Part shown: positions 33,660 to 44,288 of the stretch, one piece after another
How positions within the stretch are numbered: position 1 is the first letter of the stretch
Layout of the letters: every line of letters starts with the position of its first letter
Source: Leifsonia sp. Root1293
GTDB taxonomy: Bacteria > Actinomycetota > Actinomycetes > Actinomycetales > Microbacteriaceae
Assembly: GCF_001425325.1 (NCBI RefSeq)
Contig: NZ_LMEH01000002.1
Span: forward strand, 525,109-589,108
Direction of reading: 5' to 3'
DNA length: 64,000 nt
Program-made: the position numbers and the translations under genes
The notes under the pieces: generated by a model
What the model was told of the DNA's origin: nothing
Database searches by the model: none
Seen by the model: only the letters and a program-made list of their open reading frames with translations

Positions 33660-35429
33660 CTAGGCGGCGAGCCAGACCGTCGTGTCGGCGGGGAGGGTGC
33701 GGCCGGTGAGCGGCGCGCTGCTCAGCAGCACCTCGCCCTCGGGCAGCTCCACCGGCGACGTGCCGGTGTTGGCGACGACGGTGACGGATCCGTTGGTCAC
33801 GACCAGCACGTCAGCACGGTCGGCGTCCGCTGCGCCCGCACCACCCCACACGAGCGTGCCCGAGGCCAGGCCGTGCGCCCGGCGCAGACGCAGGGCGGCC
33901 TTGTAGAGCTCGAGCGTCGATCCCTCGACGCCCACCTGCTGGTCGCGGGCGAACTGCGCCCAGACGGCCGGCTGCGGCAGCCACGAGGCCGTGGAGGGGC
34001 CGAAGCCGTACGACGGGCCGCCGGTCTCCCATGGGATGGGCACGCGGCATCCGTCTCGCCCGTAGCGTTCGCCGTTCGTGCGGAACCAGGTCGGGTCCTC
34101 GCGGGCGTCGTCGGGCAGGTCGATGACCTCGGGAAGGCCGAGCTCCTCGCCCTGGTACAGGTAGGCCGAGCCGGGAAGCGCGAGCATGAGCGCCGTCGCG
34201 GCGCGCGCCCGCCGCAGGCCGATCTCGGGGTCGGGGAGGCCTACGGTCTTGGGGCCGATGCCGTGGCCCTGCAGGTTCTCGGCGGTGAGCGCGAGGCGCG
34301 AGGCGTGACGCACGACGTCGTGGTTTGACAGCACCCACGTCGACGGCGCGCCCACGGCGGCGAAGGCCTCGAGGGACTCGTCGATGACCGAGCGCAGGGC
34401 TGCCGCGTTCCACGGCGTCTCGAGGTAGGCGAAGTTGAAGGCCTGGTGCATCTCGTCAGGGCGCACCCAGTTGGCCATGCGCGCCAGCGGGTCGACCCAG
34501 GCCTCGGCTGCGAGGATGCGCTCGCCGGGGTAGGTGTCGAGGAGCTTGCGCCAGTCGCGGTAGATGTCGTGCACGCCGTCCTGTCCCCAGTACGGCGGCA
34601 GGTCGGGCAACTCGGTGCTGATGGCCGGTTCGAGCGTGGCCGTGCCGCCTCCCATGCTGCCCGTGCCCTCGGCCGGCGTGTAGTCGGGCAGGCCGGCCTT
34701 CTTGACCATGCCGTGCGCCACATCGACGCGGAAACCGTCGACGCCGCGGTCGAGCCAGAAGCGCAGCACGTCGCGGAACTGCTCGCGCACCCAGGGGTCG
34801 TCCCAGTTGAGGTCGGGCTGCGAGGAGTCGAAGAGGTGGAGGTACCACTGGCCGGGCGTTCCGTCGGGCTCCGTCACGCGGGTCCAGGCCGCGCCGCCGA
34901 ACACAGACTCCCAGTTGTTCGGTGGCAGCTCCCCGTTCTCGCCGCGGCCCTCGCGGAACATGTAGTGCTCGCGCTCCACGCTTCCGGCAGGCGCCGCGAG
35001 CGCAGCCTGGAACCAGGCGTGGTCGCTCGAGGAGTGGTTGGGGACGAGGTCGACGATGACGCGGATGCCGAGGGCGTGCGCAGCATCCTTCATCACGTCG
35101 AAGTCGGCGAGGGTTCCGAACAGCGGGTCGATGTCGCAGTAGTCGGCGACGTCGTAGCCGGCGTCGCGCTGAGGCGAGGTGTAGAACGGCGAGAGCCAGA
35201 TCGCATCGACACCGAGGTCGGCGAGCGCCGGAAGCCTGTGCGTGATGCCGGCCAGATCGCCCATGCCGTCACCGTTCGCATCGGCGAAGGAACGCGGGTA
35301 GATCTGGTAGATGACGGCGGTTCTCCACCATTCCGAGGCCACGTTCGCGGCGGTGGATTCGGCGTCGGATGCCTCGCCGGCTGCGGCCGCGCGGCTCGCG
35401 TCGGAGGGCACGGTGCTCTCAGTGTTCAT
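33660..35429 (-). CDS. GH13 alpha-glucosidase (oligo-1,6-glucosidase type)
   Basis: 589 aa from ATG 35429; in-frame sequence to 35462 overlaps the operator and is not used. Cytoplasmic. VIYQIYPRSFADANGDGMGD near the start (the QxYPxSF form of oligosaccharide-cleaving GH13), IVDLVPNHSSSDHAWF, GFRVDVAHGMVKKAGLP (nucleophile Asp, ~residue 238), LAAEAWVDPL (acid/base Glu, ~309) and LSNHDVVRHASRL (~368). It should release glucose from imported maltose/isomaltose oligomers. Divergent from malE, with LacI-type operators in the shared gap. Confidence 0.92.
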   Translation of the reverse strand: MNTESTVPSDASRAAAAGEASDAESTAANVASEWWRTAVIYQIYPRSFADANGDGMGDLAGITHRLPALADLGVDAIWLSPFYTSPQRDAGYDVADYCDIDPLFGTLADFDVMKDAAHALGIRVIVDLVPNHSSSDHAWFQAALAAPAGSVEREHYMFREGRGENGELPPNNWESVFGGAAWTRVTEPDGTPGQWYLHLFDSSQPDLNWDDPWVREQFRDVLRFWLDRGVDGFRVDVAHGMVKKAGLPDYTPAEGTGSMGGGTATLEPAISTELPDLPPYWGQDGVHDIYRDWRKLLDTYPGERILAAEAWVDPLARMANWVRPDEMHQAFNFAYLETPWNAAALRSVIDESLEAFAAVGAPSTWVLSNHDVVRHASRLALTAENLQGHGIGPKTVGLPDPEIGLRRARAATALMLALPGSAYLYQGEELGLPEVIDLPDDAREDPTWFRTNGERYGRDGCRVPIPWETGGPSYGFGPSTASWLPQPAVWAQFARDQQVGVEGSTLELYKAALRLRRAHGLASGTLVWGGAGAADADRADVLVVTNGSVTVVANTGTSPVELPEGEVLLSSAPLTGRTLPADTTVWLAA

Positions 35430-35457
35430 GGCGACACCATACGCGAAATCCACGGAA

Positions 35458-35471
35458 TGCAAGCGATTGCA
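35458..35471. promoter_or_regulatory. LacI-family (MalR-like) operator, alpha-glucosidase side
   Basis: TGCAAGCGATTGCA, a near-perfect palindrome 29 bp before the alpha-glucosidase start. Flanking bases extend it to ATGCAAGCGATTGCATG. Confidence 0.75.
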
Positions 35472-35554
35472 TGTTTCGGGCAGGTATCAGAGGTAACAAC
35501 CCCATATCGGTTCTGCTTGTGCAGTTTGGCGTACGCGCCCCGAGCGGGTATACA

Positions 35555-35568
35555 TGTAATCGCTTGCA
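35555..35568. promoter_or_regulatory. LacI-family (MalR-like) operator, malE side
   Basis: TGTAATCGCTTGCA, palindromic, 93 bp before malE and 97 bp from the other site. The two sites could support looping between the divergent promoters. Confidence 0.72.
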
Positions 35569-35660
35569 TTTCTGCAGGCAAGTCGAGAGAACGACCTTTC
35601 GCGCCTCCCGCGGGTGAAGGAACTCTCTCCACATCAGCGTTCAAACGAGAGGCGACACCA

Positions 35661-36896
35661 ATGATGGTGAAGAAGAAGGGTCTTGTGGGGCTCGGAGCCG
35701 TAGCGCTCACGGCCGCCGTGGTTCTGTCGGGTTGCTCGGCCAGCACCGGCGGTTCCGACGACACGAAGTCCAGTGCAAGCACCGGCTCCCTGACCGTGTG
35801 GGTGGACTCCGAGCGCGTGGACGCGCTGAAGGGTGCCGCCGCGGACTACAGCGAGAAGACCGGCATCGACGTGAAGCTCGTCGGCAAGGACACGGCGACC
35901 ATCAAGGACGACTTCATCCAGCAGGTTCCGACCGGCAAGGGCCCCGACATCGTCATGGGCGCGCACGACTGGCTCGGTGAGCTCTCGACCAACGGTGTCG
36001 TCGCTCCGCTCGAGCTCGGCGATGCAGCAGGGGACTACCTCCCCGTCGCCATCGACGCATCGACCTACGAGGGCACGACCTACCTCCTGCCCTACGCCGT
36101 CGAGAACATCGCGATGCTGCGCAACGCCGACCTCGTCCCCGACGCCGCCACGAGCTTCGACGACATGATCGCTAAGGGCAAGGCCGCCGGCCTCACCCAG
36201 CCGTTCGTCGTGCAGCAGGGTGCAGAGGGCGACCCGTACCACCTCTACCCGTTCCAGACTGCATTCGGTGCTCCCGTCTTCGGCTCCGGAGCCGAGGGCT
36301 ACGACCCCACCGACCTGCAGCTCGGCAACGCGGGCGGCGAGCAGTTCGCCACGTGGCTCGGCAGCCAGGGCAAGAACGGCACCGGCGCCTTCAACACCGA
36401 CATCGACGGTGACATCGCCAAGCAGGCATTCCTCGACGGCACGGCTGCCTTCTGGCTGACGGGCCCGTGGAACGTGGGCGCGGCGACGGATGCCGGCATC
36501 AACGTCGCCATCGACCCGATCCCCAGCCCCACCGACCAGGCTGCACAGCCGTTCGCCGGTGTGAAGGGCTTCTTCATGAGCGCCGAGTCGAAGAACAAGG
36601 TCGCCGCGACCGACTTCCTCGTCAACTACATCGGCACCGAGGCCGTGCAGCTCGAGCTGTTCAAGGCCGGAAACGTGCTTCCCGCCCTCACCGCCGCGGC
36701 TGAGACCGCCTCTAAGGACCCGATCATCAAGGGCTTCGAGACCGTCGGCCAGGACGCCGTTCCGATGCCGGCCATCCCGGCCATGGGCTCGGTCTGGCAG
36801 TACTGGGGCATCGCCGAAGCCGGCATCATCAACGGCGCCGACCCGGTGACGACCTGGCAGAAGCTGGCCAGCGACGTGCAGGCCGCCATCAAGTAA
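35661..36896 (+). CDS. malE: maltose/maltodextrin-binding lipoprotein MalE
   Basis: 411 aa from ATG 35661 (a second ATG follows at once); GAGAGG lies upstream. Lipoprotein signal KKKGLVGLGAVALTAAVVLS with lipobox LSGC (~residues 20-23), so it is anchored to the outer face of the membrane. Family 1 solute-binding text: TVWVDSERVDALKGAAADYS, GKGPDIVMGAHDWLGELSTN, YAVENIAMLRNADLVP, AFWLTGPWNVGAA, GVKGFFMSAESKNK. It delivers maltodextrins to MalFG. A strong hairpin after the gene separates it from malF. Confidence 0.94.
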   Translation: MMVKKKGLVGLGAVALTAAVVLSGCSASTGGSDDTKSSASTGSLTVWVDSERVDALKGAAADYSEKTGIDVKLVGKDTATIKDDFIQQVPTGKGPDIVMGAHDWLGELSTNGVVAPLELGDAAGDYLPVAIDASTYEGTTYLLPYAVENIAMLRNADLVPDAATSFDDMIAKGKAAGLTQPFVVQQGAEGDPYHLYPFQTAFGAPVFGSGAEGYDPTDLQLGNAGGEQFATWLGSQGKNGTGAFNTDIDGDIAKQAFLDGTAAFWLTGPWNVGAATDAGINVAIDPIPSPTDQAAQPFAGVKGFFMSAESKNKVAATDFLVNYIGTEAVQLELFKAGNVLPALTAAAETASKDPIIKGFETVGQDAVPMPAIPAMGSVWQYWGIAEAGIINGADPVTTWQKLASDVQAAIK

Positions 36897-36908
36897 CACC
36901 ACCCATCG

Positions 36909-36944
36909 ACCCGGTGCGGATGCCAGAGCATCCGCACCGGGTTT
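36909..36944 (+). terminator. strong hairpin between malE and malF (attenuator)
   Basis: ACCCGGTGCGGATGC (36909-36923), loop CAGA, GCATCCGCACCGGGT (36928-36942), then TT. A perfect 15-bp stem with only a short T run. It is likely a partial terminator or mRNA stabiliser that lets MalE be made in excess over MalF and MalG. Confidence 0.7.
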
Positions 36945-37019
36945 CGGTGTTCGTCGGGGTGGGGCAGACTCAGCGGGAGCTGGGACCGCACACTCCGGGC
37001 GACGAGAACGAGGACGTAC

Positions 37020-38638
<1,619 letters not shown>

Positions 38639-38639
<1 letters not shown>

Positions 38640-39622
38640 TGAACGCTCAGAAGGCAGTGCCCGGCACGAACGTCGGCCTCACCGAGGCCCTGATCCTCGA
38701 GGCCGACGACGCAGCCAGGAACCCGTCTCCTCCACACCTGCGCGGGCCGGCCGACAGGCGCCGCCCGTTCAACTTCGGCCGCTGGTTCGGCGCCACCGGC
38801 TGGCGCCACGTCGTCGGCGTTGTCGTGAGCGTCTTCGCCCTCTTCCCGCTCGTCTTCGTGCTGTCGGCATCCCTCAACCCGAAGGGAACGCTCACCGGTT
38901 CGAACGCGCTGTTCTCGAAGTTCGGGCTCGAGAGCTACGGCCGCATCCTGACCGATCCGCAGGTGCCCTACCTGCCGTGGTACTGGAACACGCTCATCAT
39001 CGCCAGCATCACGGCGGTCGCGACGGTGTTCCTCGGAGCCCTCGCCGCCTACTCGTTCTCGCGGATGCGGTTCACGGGCCGTCGCTTCGGACTGGTCACC
39101 ATCGTCGTCGTGCAGATGTTCCCGCAGATGCTCGCCGTCGTCGCGATCTTCCTGCTGCTGAACGCCATCGGCGACCTCTTCCCGGCCATCGGCCTGAACA
39201 CCCACGTCGGCCTGATCATGGTGTACCTCGGCGGAGCGCTGGGTGTGAACACCTTCCTCATGTACGGGTTCTTCAACACCATCCCGGCGTCCATCGATGA
39301 GGCCGCCAAGCTCGACGGAGCGGGCCACGCCCGCATCTTCTTCACGATCATCCTGCGGTTGGTCGCGCCGATCCTGGCTGTCGTCGCGCTGCTGTCGTTC
39401 ATCGCCACCTTCGGCGACTACGTCATCGCGAGCGTCGTGCTCATCGACCCCGAGAAGCAGACCCTCGCCGTCGGGCTCGTGAAGCTGGTCTCGAACCCTC
39501 GCTACGCCGACTGGAGCGCCTTCTCGGCCGGGGCGATCATGGCGGCCGTGCCTGTCGTCGTGCTGTTCCTGCTGTTGCAGCGCTACATCGTCGGCGGCCT
39601 GACGGCCGGCGCCGTCAAGTAG
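38639..39622 (+). CDS. malG: maltose/maltodextrin ABC transporter permease MalG
   Basis: 327 aa from ATG 38639, which shares the A of the malF stop (TGATG), so translation is coupled. Six membrane helices, with YSFSRMRFTGRRFGLVTIVV, the conserved ALGVNTFLMYGFF and the EAA loop SIDEAAKLDGAGHARIFFTI (~residues 218-237). A ~50-residue cytoplasmic N-tail precedes helix 1. No ATP-binding subunit follows, so a shared ATPase (MsiK type) encoded elsewhere must energise the transporter. Confidence 0.94.
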
Positions 39623-39632
39623 GCCCAGCCCG

Positions 39633-39699
39633 GCGAATGCAGGACCAGCCTCGACACGGACGCGATCTGCGGCCAGGTCGGGCCTGGTCCTGCATTCGC
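39633..39699. repeat. intergenic hairpin family 3, copy 3 (after malG)
   Basis: GCGAATGCAGGACCAG (39633-39648) and CTGGTCCTGCATTCGC (39684-39699) form a perfect 16-bp stem with a 35-nt loop, right after the malG stop at 39622. Likely the end of the malEFG transcript. Confidence 0.8.
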
Positions 39700-39746
39700 G
39701 CCCCCAGCTCGCCTGCCCAGCACACCTGCCCGTAACATCCGGGCGA

Positions 39747-39758
39747 TACCGTCGATGA
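39747..39758 (+). promoter_or_regulatory. candidate leaderless -10 box of the GH13 gene
   Basis: TACCGT at 39747-39752, six bases, then ATG 39759. Confidence 0.4.
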
Positions 39759-41723
39759 ATGGATGACGCCGTGCCCCTCGCCTCCCTGCCCCACCACGAC
39801 GGTTCTCCGCTGTATATAGAGGAGCAGCATCCGTCGCTCGGCCAGGACCTGGTGATGCGGATGCGGGTTCCCCAGGACTTCGGCGCGGTCACCAGCGTGC
39901 ACGTGAGGTCGAACCCCAACCGCGAGCCGCGTTTTGCCGAGGCCGCCCTCGTGGCGAGCACCGACGGCTGGGACTGGTGGCAGGCGAGCATCGAGGTCGA
40001 GAACCCCGTCCACCACTACCGCTGGCTGATCGTGACAGCCGACGGCCGCCAGCACTGGCTGAACGCCCGGGGGCTGTCGCGGGTCGAGACCCTCGACAGC
40101 GAGGACTTCCGCATCGCGGCGGGAGCCGACGCTCCGGACTGGGCGGCCGAAAGCGTGATGTACCAGGTGTTCCCCGACCGCTTCGCCCGCTCGGATGCCG
40201 CGGACTCGCGGCAGACTCCGGACTGGGCGATCGCCGCGGGATGGGACGACCCCGTCGACGTCCAGCCTCCGGCCCGGTCGCAGCAGTTCTACGGCGGCGA
40301 CCTCGACGGCGTGCGCGAGAAGCTCGACCACCTCGTGAACTTGGGCGTCAACCTGCTCTACCTGACCCCGGTCTTCCCCGGACGCTCCAACCACCGCTAC
40401 GACGCCTGGAGCTTCGCGGAGGTCGACGAGCTGTTGGGTGGCGATGAGGCCCTGGTGCGCCTCGTCGAGGCTGCGCATGCACGCGGCATCCGTGTGATCG
40501 GCGATCTCACGTCCAACCACTCCGGCGACGGCCACGAGTGGTTCACCTCGGCCCTGGCAGACGCGGATTCCGATGAGGCGGCGTTCTACTACTGGCTCGA
40601 CGCCGTGCAGGCCGAGCTCGCCCCCGACGAGTCGGCGTCGGCAGCCGACGCGGTCGATGCCAGCTACGCGGTGACGGATGCCGCCCCGTCCGCCCTGCCC
40701 CGGCGGAAGTACGTCTCGTGGCTCGGCGTGCCGAGCCTGCCCAAGTTCAACTGGAACTCCGAGGCGCTGCGCCGCAGATTCATCGAGGGCGATGAGTCCG
40801 TCGTGGCACGCTGGCTGCGGCCGCCGTTCAACCTCGACGGCTGGCGCATCGACGTGGCGAACATGACCGGCCGCTACCTCGACGAGGACCACAACGCCGA
40901 GGTGCGTCGCATCATCCGTCGCACCATGACCGAGGTGAACCCCGACACCATCCTTCTGGGGGAGTCGACCAACGACGCCGCGGGAGACTTCCAGGGCGAC
41001 GCGTGGCACGGCGCCATGACCTATGCGAACTTCACGCGGCCGTTGTGGTCATGGCTGCTCGTACCCGGCAGCACGGCGTTCGGCGGCCTGGGCTTCGCGC
41101 TCGGGATGGTGCCCGACTTCACCGGGCAGGAGTTCGTCGAGGCGCACACCAGGTTCGCGGCCGGATTCCCCTGGCGCACCAGGCTCGGCGCGATGAACGC
41201 CCTCGACACCCACGACACCCCGCGTTTCGCCACCTGGGCCCGGCCCGGCGTCACTCCGGTGGCTCTGGGGCTCTCCGTCACGCTGCCGGGCATCCCGGTC
41301 GTCTTCGCCGGCGACGAGTTCGGCCTCACGGGCGAAGACGGCGAGGCGTCTCGCACGCCGATGCCGTGGAGCACGACGGGCGAGGTCGAGGTGGCTGAAC
41401 GCATCGATCTCTACGGGGCGCTGATCGGGCTGCGGCGCGCGCACCTCGCGCTCTCGACCGGCAGCATGCGCTGGCTGCACGTGGGCGACGACGTTCTCGT
41501 CTACGTGCGGGAGTCGGCGTCCGAGGCCGTGCTCTGCGTCGCCGCACGCGCCGACTACGACGTGGCCCTCGCGCCGACCGCTCTGGCCGGGGCGGACGCC
41601 GCGACGTCGGCGTTCGGCGCCGGCCATCTGGCGGCATCCGTCGACGGCATCCGCCTGCAGGGGAGCGGACCGTCGTTCTCCGCCTGGGTGCTGCCCGGAG
41701 TGTCGGCGGTGACGGCGGCGTAG
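39759..41723 (+). CDS. GH13 cyclomaltodextrinase/maltodextrin glucosidase-like enzyme
   Basis: 654 aa, no signal peptide. Residues ~1-125 form an N-terminal beta domain like CBM34 (EEQHPSLGQDLVMRMRVPQD, VENPVHHYRWLIVTADG). The GH13 barrel starts at VMYQVFPDRFARSD (~130); FYGGDLDGVREKLDHLVNLG, LTPVFPGRSNHRYD and GDLTSNHSGDGHEWF follow. Catalytic Asp in GWRIDVANMTGR (~360), Glu in LLGESTNDAA (~400), Asp in LDTHDTPRF (~482). This layout is that of intracellular neopullulanase/cyclomaltodextrinase/MalZ-type enzymes acting on imported maltodextrins. It lies 136 bp after malG with its own likely start site and no LacI operator of its own. Confidence 0.9.
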   Translation: MDDAVPLASLPHHDGSPLYIEEQHPSLGQDLVMRMRVPQDFGAVTSVHVRSNPNREPRFAEAALVASTDGWDWWQASIEVENPVHHYRWLIVTADGRQHWLNARGLSRVETLDSEDFRIAAGADAPDWAAESVMYQVFPDRFARSDAADSRQTPDWAIAAGWDDPVDVQPPARSQQFYGGDLDGVREKLDHLVNLGVNLLYLTPVFPGRSNHRYDAWSFAEVDELLGGDEALVRLVEAAHARGIRVIGDLTSNHSGDGHEWFTSALADADSDEAAFYYWLDAVQAELAPDESASAADAVDASYAVTDAAPSALPRRKYVSWLGVPSLPKFNWNSEALRRRFIEGDESVVARWLRPPFNLDGWRIDVANMTGRYLDEDHNAEVRRIIRRTMTEVNPDTILLGESTNDAAGDFQGDAWHGAMTYANFTRPLWSWLLVPGSTAFGGLGFALGMVPDFTGQEFVEAHTRFAAGFPWRTRLGAMNALDTHDTPRFATWARPGVTPVALGLSVTLPGIPVVFAGDEFGLTGEDGEASRTPMPWSTTGEVEVAERIDLYGALIGLRRAHLALSTGSMRWLHVGDDVLVYVRESASEAVLCVAARADYDVALAPTALAGADAATSAFGAGHLAASVDGIRLQGSGPSFSAWVLPGVSAVTAA

Positions 41724-41821
41724 CACCGCGGAGGGTGGCCCGCGGTCTGAGACGCTCTCCGCGGATGCTATTCTCTACTGGTGCCAAAAACGTGGCGCGC
41801 TCTCGAGCGCCCCACACTTTG

Positions 41822-41893
<72 letters not shown>

Positions 41894-41929
41894 CAGACTC
41901 TCGACGTGAAGTTCTGCGTCGGGGTCCGC

Positions 41930-42003
41930 GGCGGGGTAGCTCAGGTGGTTAGAGCACACGGCTCATAATCGTGGTGTCGCGGGTTCAAGTCCCGCTCCCG
42001 CTA
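41930..42003 (+). tRNA. tRNA-Met (CAT)
   Basis: 74 nt, 36 nt after tRNA-Thr and probably co-transcribed. Acceptor GGCGGGG pairs with TCCCGCT using two G-U pairs, discriminator A at 42003, CCA not encoded. Anticodon loop CTCATAA gives CAT at 41964-41966; T arm GCGGG-TTCAAGT-CCCGC. Looks like elongator tRNA-Met: the first acceptor bases pair, as G-U. Confidence 0.92.
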
Positions 42004-42012
42004 CAACAAGAG

Positions 42013-42027
42013 GCTCGTTCGACGAGC
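42013..42027 (+). terminator. short hairpin after tRNA-Met
   Basis: GCTCGT, loop TCG, ACGAGC, followed by GCGTTCTCT. A 6-bp stem nine bases after the tRNA; a weak terminator or 3' processing signal. Confidence 0.4.
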
Positions 42028-42082
42028 GCGTTCTCTGCCGGATGCCGGAGTGCGTCTTCGGGGTCGGAGCATGATCAGCCGT

Positions 42083-42094
42083 TAGGCTCTGCCG
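42083..42094 (+). promoter_or_regulatory. leaderless -10 box of the small membrane protein gene
   Basis: TAGGCT at 42083-42088, six bases, then GTG 42095. Confidence 0.5.
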
Positions 42095-42496
42095 GTGAGT
42101 GTTTCCGATGTACTGGCGATCACCGTCGAGGTGCTCTCGTGGATCGGCCTGGGTATCGGCATCCCGTTGTTCCTCGGCGTCTGGATCTGGCGTTCCGGCC
42201 TGTGGAGCTGGCGGCGGGTCGACGTCGAGATCGTGGGGCCCATCGGAGGCGGCGGTCCGCTCTCTGCGCGCTGGTTCGCCGTCGATCAGGTGCACGAGCG
42301 CGCACTGGCGCCGTCCGAGGCCGCCGGCATCCCCGACCTCGACGCCGTGAAGGGATTCGCCGACCAGCATGGACGCCTGCGCTTCGACCGGCACAGTGAG
42401 GCGTCGCACGTGTTGTGGCTGTTGTCGCTGATCTTCCTCGCAGTGGGGATCGTGGCATTCGTGGTCTCGGTGCTCCTTCCCTTCCTCACGGCGTGA
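42095..42496 (+). CDS. small two-helix membrane protein, unknown
   Basis: 133 aa from GTG 42095. An N-terminal helix (~residues 12-32, VLSWIGLGIGIPLFLGVWIW) and a C-terminal helix (~107-130, VLWLLSLIFLAVGIVAFVVS) flank a ~70-residue soluble part with VDVEIVGPIGGGGPLSARWF. I do not recognise a family. In many actinobacteria rpmG follows this tRNA pair; it is not here. The start follows a TAGGCT box, so it is expressed separately from the tRNAs. Confidence 0.75.
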   Translation: MSVSDVLAITVEVLSWIGLGIGIPLFLGVWIWRSGLWSWRRVDVEIVGPIGGGGPLSARWFAVDQVHERALAPSEAAGIPDLDAVKGFADQHGRLRFDRHSEASHVLWLLSLIFLAVGIVAFVVSVLLPFLTA

Positions 42497-42530
42497 CCGC
42501 GGAGCACCGATCGTCGTAGCGGGTGATCGT

Positions 42531-42956
42531 TCAGCCCGGCTCTCCGGCGCGCGCACGAAGCGTGTAGGTGTCGCTGGTGAGCGTCGTGTACGACTCGGCG
42601 ATGATCTGCTCGAGCACGCCGAGGTCGATGGCCGAGAGGTCGCGGATGTAGAGGCATCCGACGCCCGTCGTGTGAGGACCGAGGCGCGCGAGCTGGTCGG
42701 GGTAGCGCGAGATGCCGTCCATCAGGTAGATCGACGTGGCGGCCTTGCGCGGTGAGAAGCCGGCGGCCGCGACGTCGCCCTCGCGGCCGCTCTCGTATCG
42801 GTAGTGGTGGCTGCCGAAACCGATGATCGTGCCGGAGAGACGGGCCGGTTCCCCGGTGACCCTCGAGTAGAGACCGAGGAGGGTCTCGGCGTCGGCTCGT
42901 CGCCGGGCCGACGGCACAGCTGCGATGAAGTCCCCGACCTCGTTGGTCTCGGTCAC
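42531..42956 (-). CDS. DUF1801 domain protein
   Basis: 141 aa from GTG 42956, two bases after the stop of the AI-2E transporter gene. Text fits DUF1801: VGDFIAAVPSARRRADAETL (~residues 8-27), LSGTIIGFGSHHYRYESG, and DLGVLEQIIAESYTTLTSD near the C-terminus. The fold (YdhG-like) is small and soluble, with unknown function. It is probably co-transcribed with the transporter. Confidence 0.8.
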   Translation of the reverse strand: MTETNEVGDFIAAVPSARRRADAETLLGLYSRVTGEPARLSGTIIGFGSHHYRYESGREGDVAAAGFSPRKAATSIYLMDGISRYPDQLARLGPHTTGVGCLYIRDLSAIDLGVLEQIIAESYTTLTSDTYTLRARAGEPG

Positions 42957-42958
42957 GG

Positions 42959-44188
42959 TCAGGCTGCCTCGGTCTTCTCCGCCGGTGATGGCTCGGCGAA
43001 CGGGGGAGCCGGCTCGTCGTCGGGGTTCCAGGCCTTGACGATGGCCCAGGCGACCGCGGCGATCGGCACCGACAGCACGGCGCCGACGATGCCGCCGAGG
43101 ATGGTTCCAGCTGTCAGGGCGACGAGGATGACCAGCGGATGCAGCTTGAGCGACCGCGCCTGCACGACGGGCTGCAGGAAGTTGCCCTCGATCTGGTTGA
43201 CCGCGATGACGATGCCCACGACGATCAGCGCGACGACGGGTCCGTTCGCGACGAGGGCGACGAGCGCTGCCAGGATGCCGGCGACGGTGGCACCGACGAT
43301 CGGTATGAAGGCACCGATGAACACGATCACGGCGAGCGGGAGCGCCAGGGGAACCTGGAGGATCGCCAGGCCGATGCCGACACCGGCCGCGTCGACGAAC
43401 GCGATGATCGCCGTGCCGCGCACGTAGCCGCCGAGAGTCCTGACAGAAGTGGCGCCGATGCGCTGGCCGCGCTCGAGGCTGCGGCCGCTGAACGGACGCA
43501 GGAAGAACGCCCAGATGCGGTCGCCGTCCTTGAGGAAGAAGAACAGAACGACGACGGCGAGGAGGGCGCCGGTGACGACTTCCGCGGCGACCGAGACGCC
43601 CGCGATGGCGCCGCTGCCGAACTGGCTGCTGGTGAAGAAGTCGGTGACCGTTCCCTTGAGGCTGTCGAGCTGGTCCTGGTCGATGGGCAGTGAGCCGCTC
43701 TGCAGGAAGTCGCCGACGGCGTCGATGCCGTCGGTGGCCGACTTCGACAGCTCCTCCCACTGGCCGCGCACCGCGAACACGATGAGGGTGATGATGCCGC
43801 CGAAGATCACGATGCCGCCGATGAGGGTGATCCAGGTGGCGACGATCGCCGGCAGGCCGCGACGACGCATCCAGCCGATGACCGGGGACAGCGCGGCCGC
43901 GAGGATCAGGGCGATGAGCACCGGGATGACGACCAGCTTCAGCTGCACCAGGCCCCAGACGACGACGGCCGCGAGGGTGAGGCCGAGGAGGATCTGGGCG
44001 CTCCTGATGCCGACCTCTCCGAGCCCGTCGGTGAGAAGCGATCGCAGGGGCCGGTGGGGGCGGCGACGGGACGGCGAGGCGGCGGCCGGGGCGGCATCCG
44101 GTGCCACGAGGTCTGGCCCCGGTGCCGGAGTCGTCGTGGGGGCCGGCGGAACCGGGTCGGGCACGGAGTCAGGCTCGTTGTGGCTCAT
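42959..44188 (-). CDS. AI-2E family transporter
   Basis: 409 aa. A Pro/Ala-rich cytoplasmic N-tail (~60 residues) precedes about seven or eight helices. Family marks: IPVLIALILAAALSPVIGWM (~residues 92-111), FFFLKDGDRIWAFFLRPF, VGATVAGILAALVALVANG and VNQIEGNFLQPVVQARSLKL. The family includes TqsA/YdiK and many permease-like proteins; the natural substrate in Gram-positive bacteria is unclear. ATG 44188 is six bases after TACCGT on the minus strand, so likely leaderless. Confidence 0.9.
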   Translation of the reverse strand: MSHNEPDSVPDPVPPAPTTTPAPGPDLVAPDAAPAAASPSRRRPHRPLRSLLTDGLGEVGIRSAQILLGLTLAAVVVWGLVQLKLVVIPVLIALILAAALSPVIGWMRRRGLPAIVATWITLIGGIVIFGGIITLIVFAVRGQWEELSKSATDGIDAVGDFLQSGSLPIDQDQLDSLKGTVTDFFTSSQFGSGAIAGVSVAAEVVTGALLAVVVLFFFLKDGDRIWAFFLRPFSGRSLERGQRIGATSVRTLGGYVRGTAIIAFVDAAGVGIGLAILQVPLALPLAVIVFIGAFIPIVGATVAGILAALVALVANGPVVALIVVGIVIAVNQIEGNFLQPVVQARSLKLHPLVILVALTAGTILGGIVGAVLSVPIAAVAWAIVKAWNPDDEPAPPFAEPSPAEKTEAA

Positions 44189-44200
44189 GGCCCAACGGTA
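44189..44200 (-). promoter_or_regulatory. leaderless -10 box of the AI-2E transporter gene
   Basis: On the minus strand TACCGT (44200-44195), six bases, then ATG 44188. Confidence 0.45.
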
Positions 44201-44288
44201 CCCGCCCGGTCAGGAGCTGCTGCGGGGGTGGACACGCGGCGTCGCGTCTGATTCTCCACAGCGGCGACGATCCCATCCGGTCGGCGGC

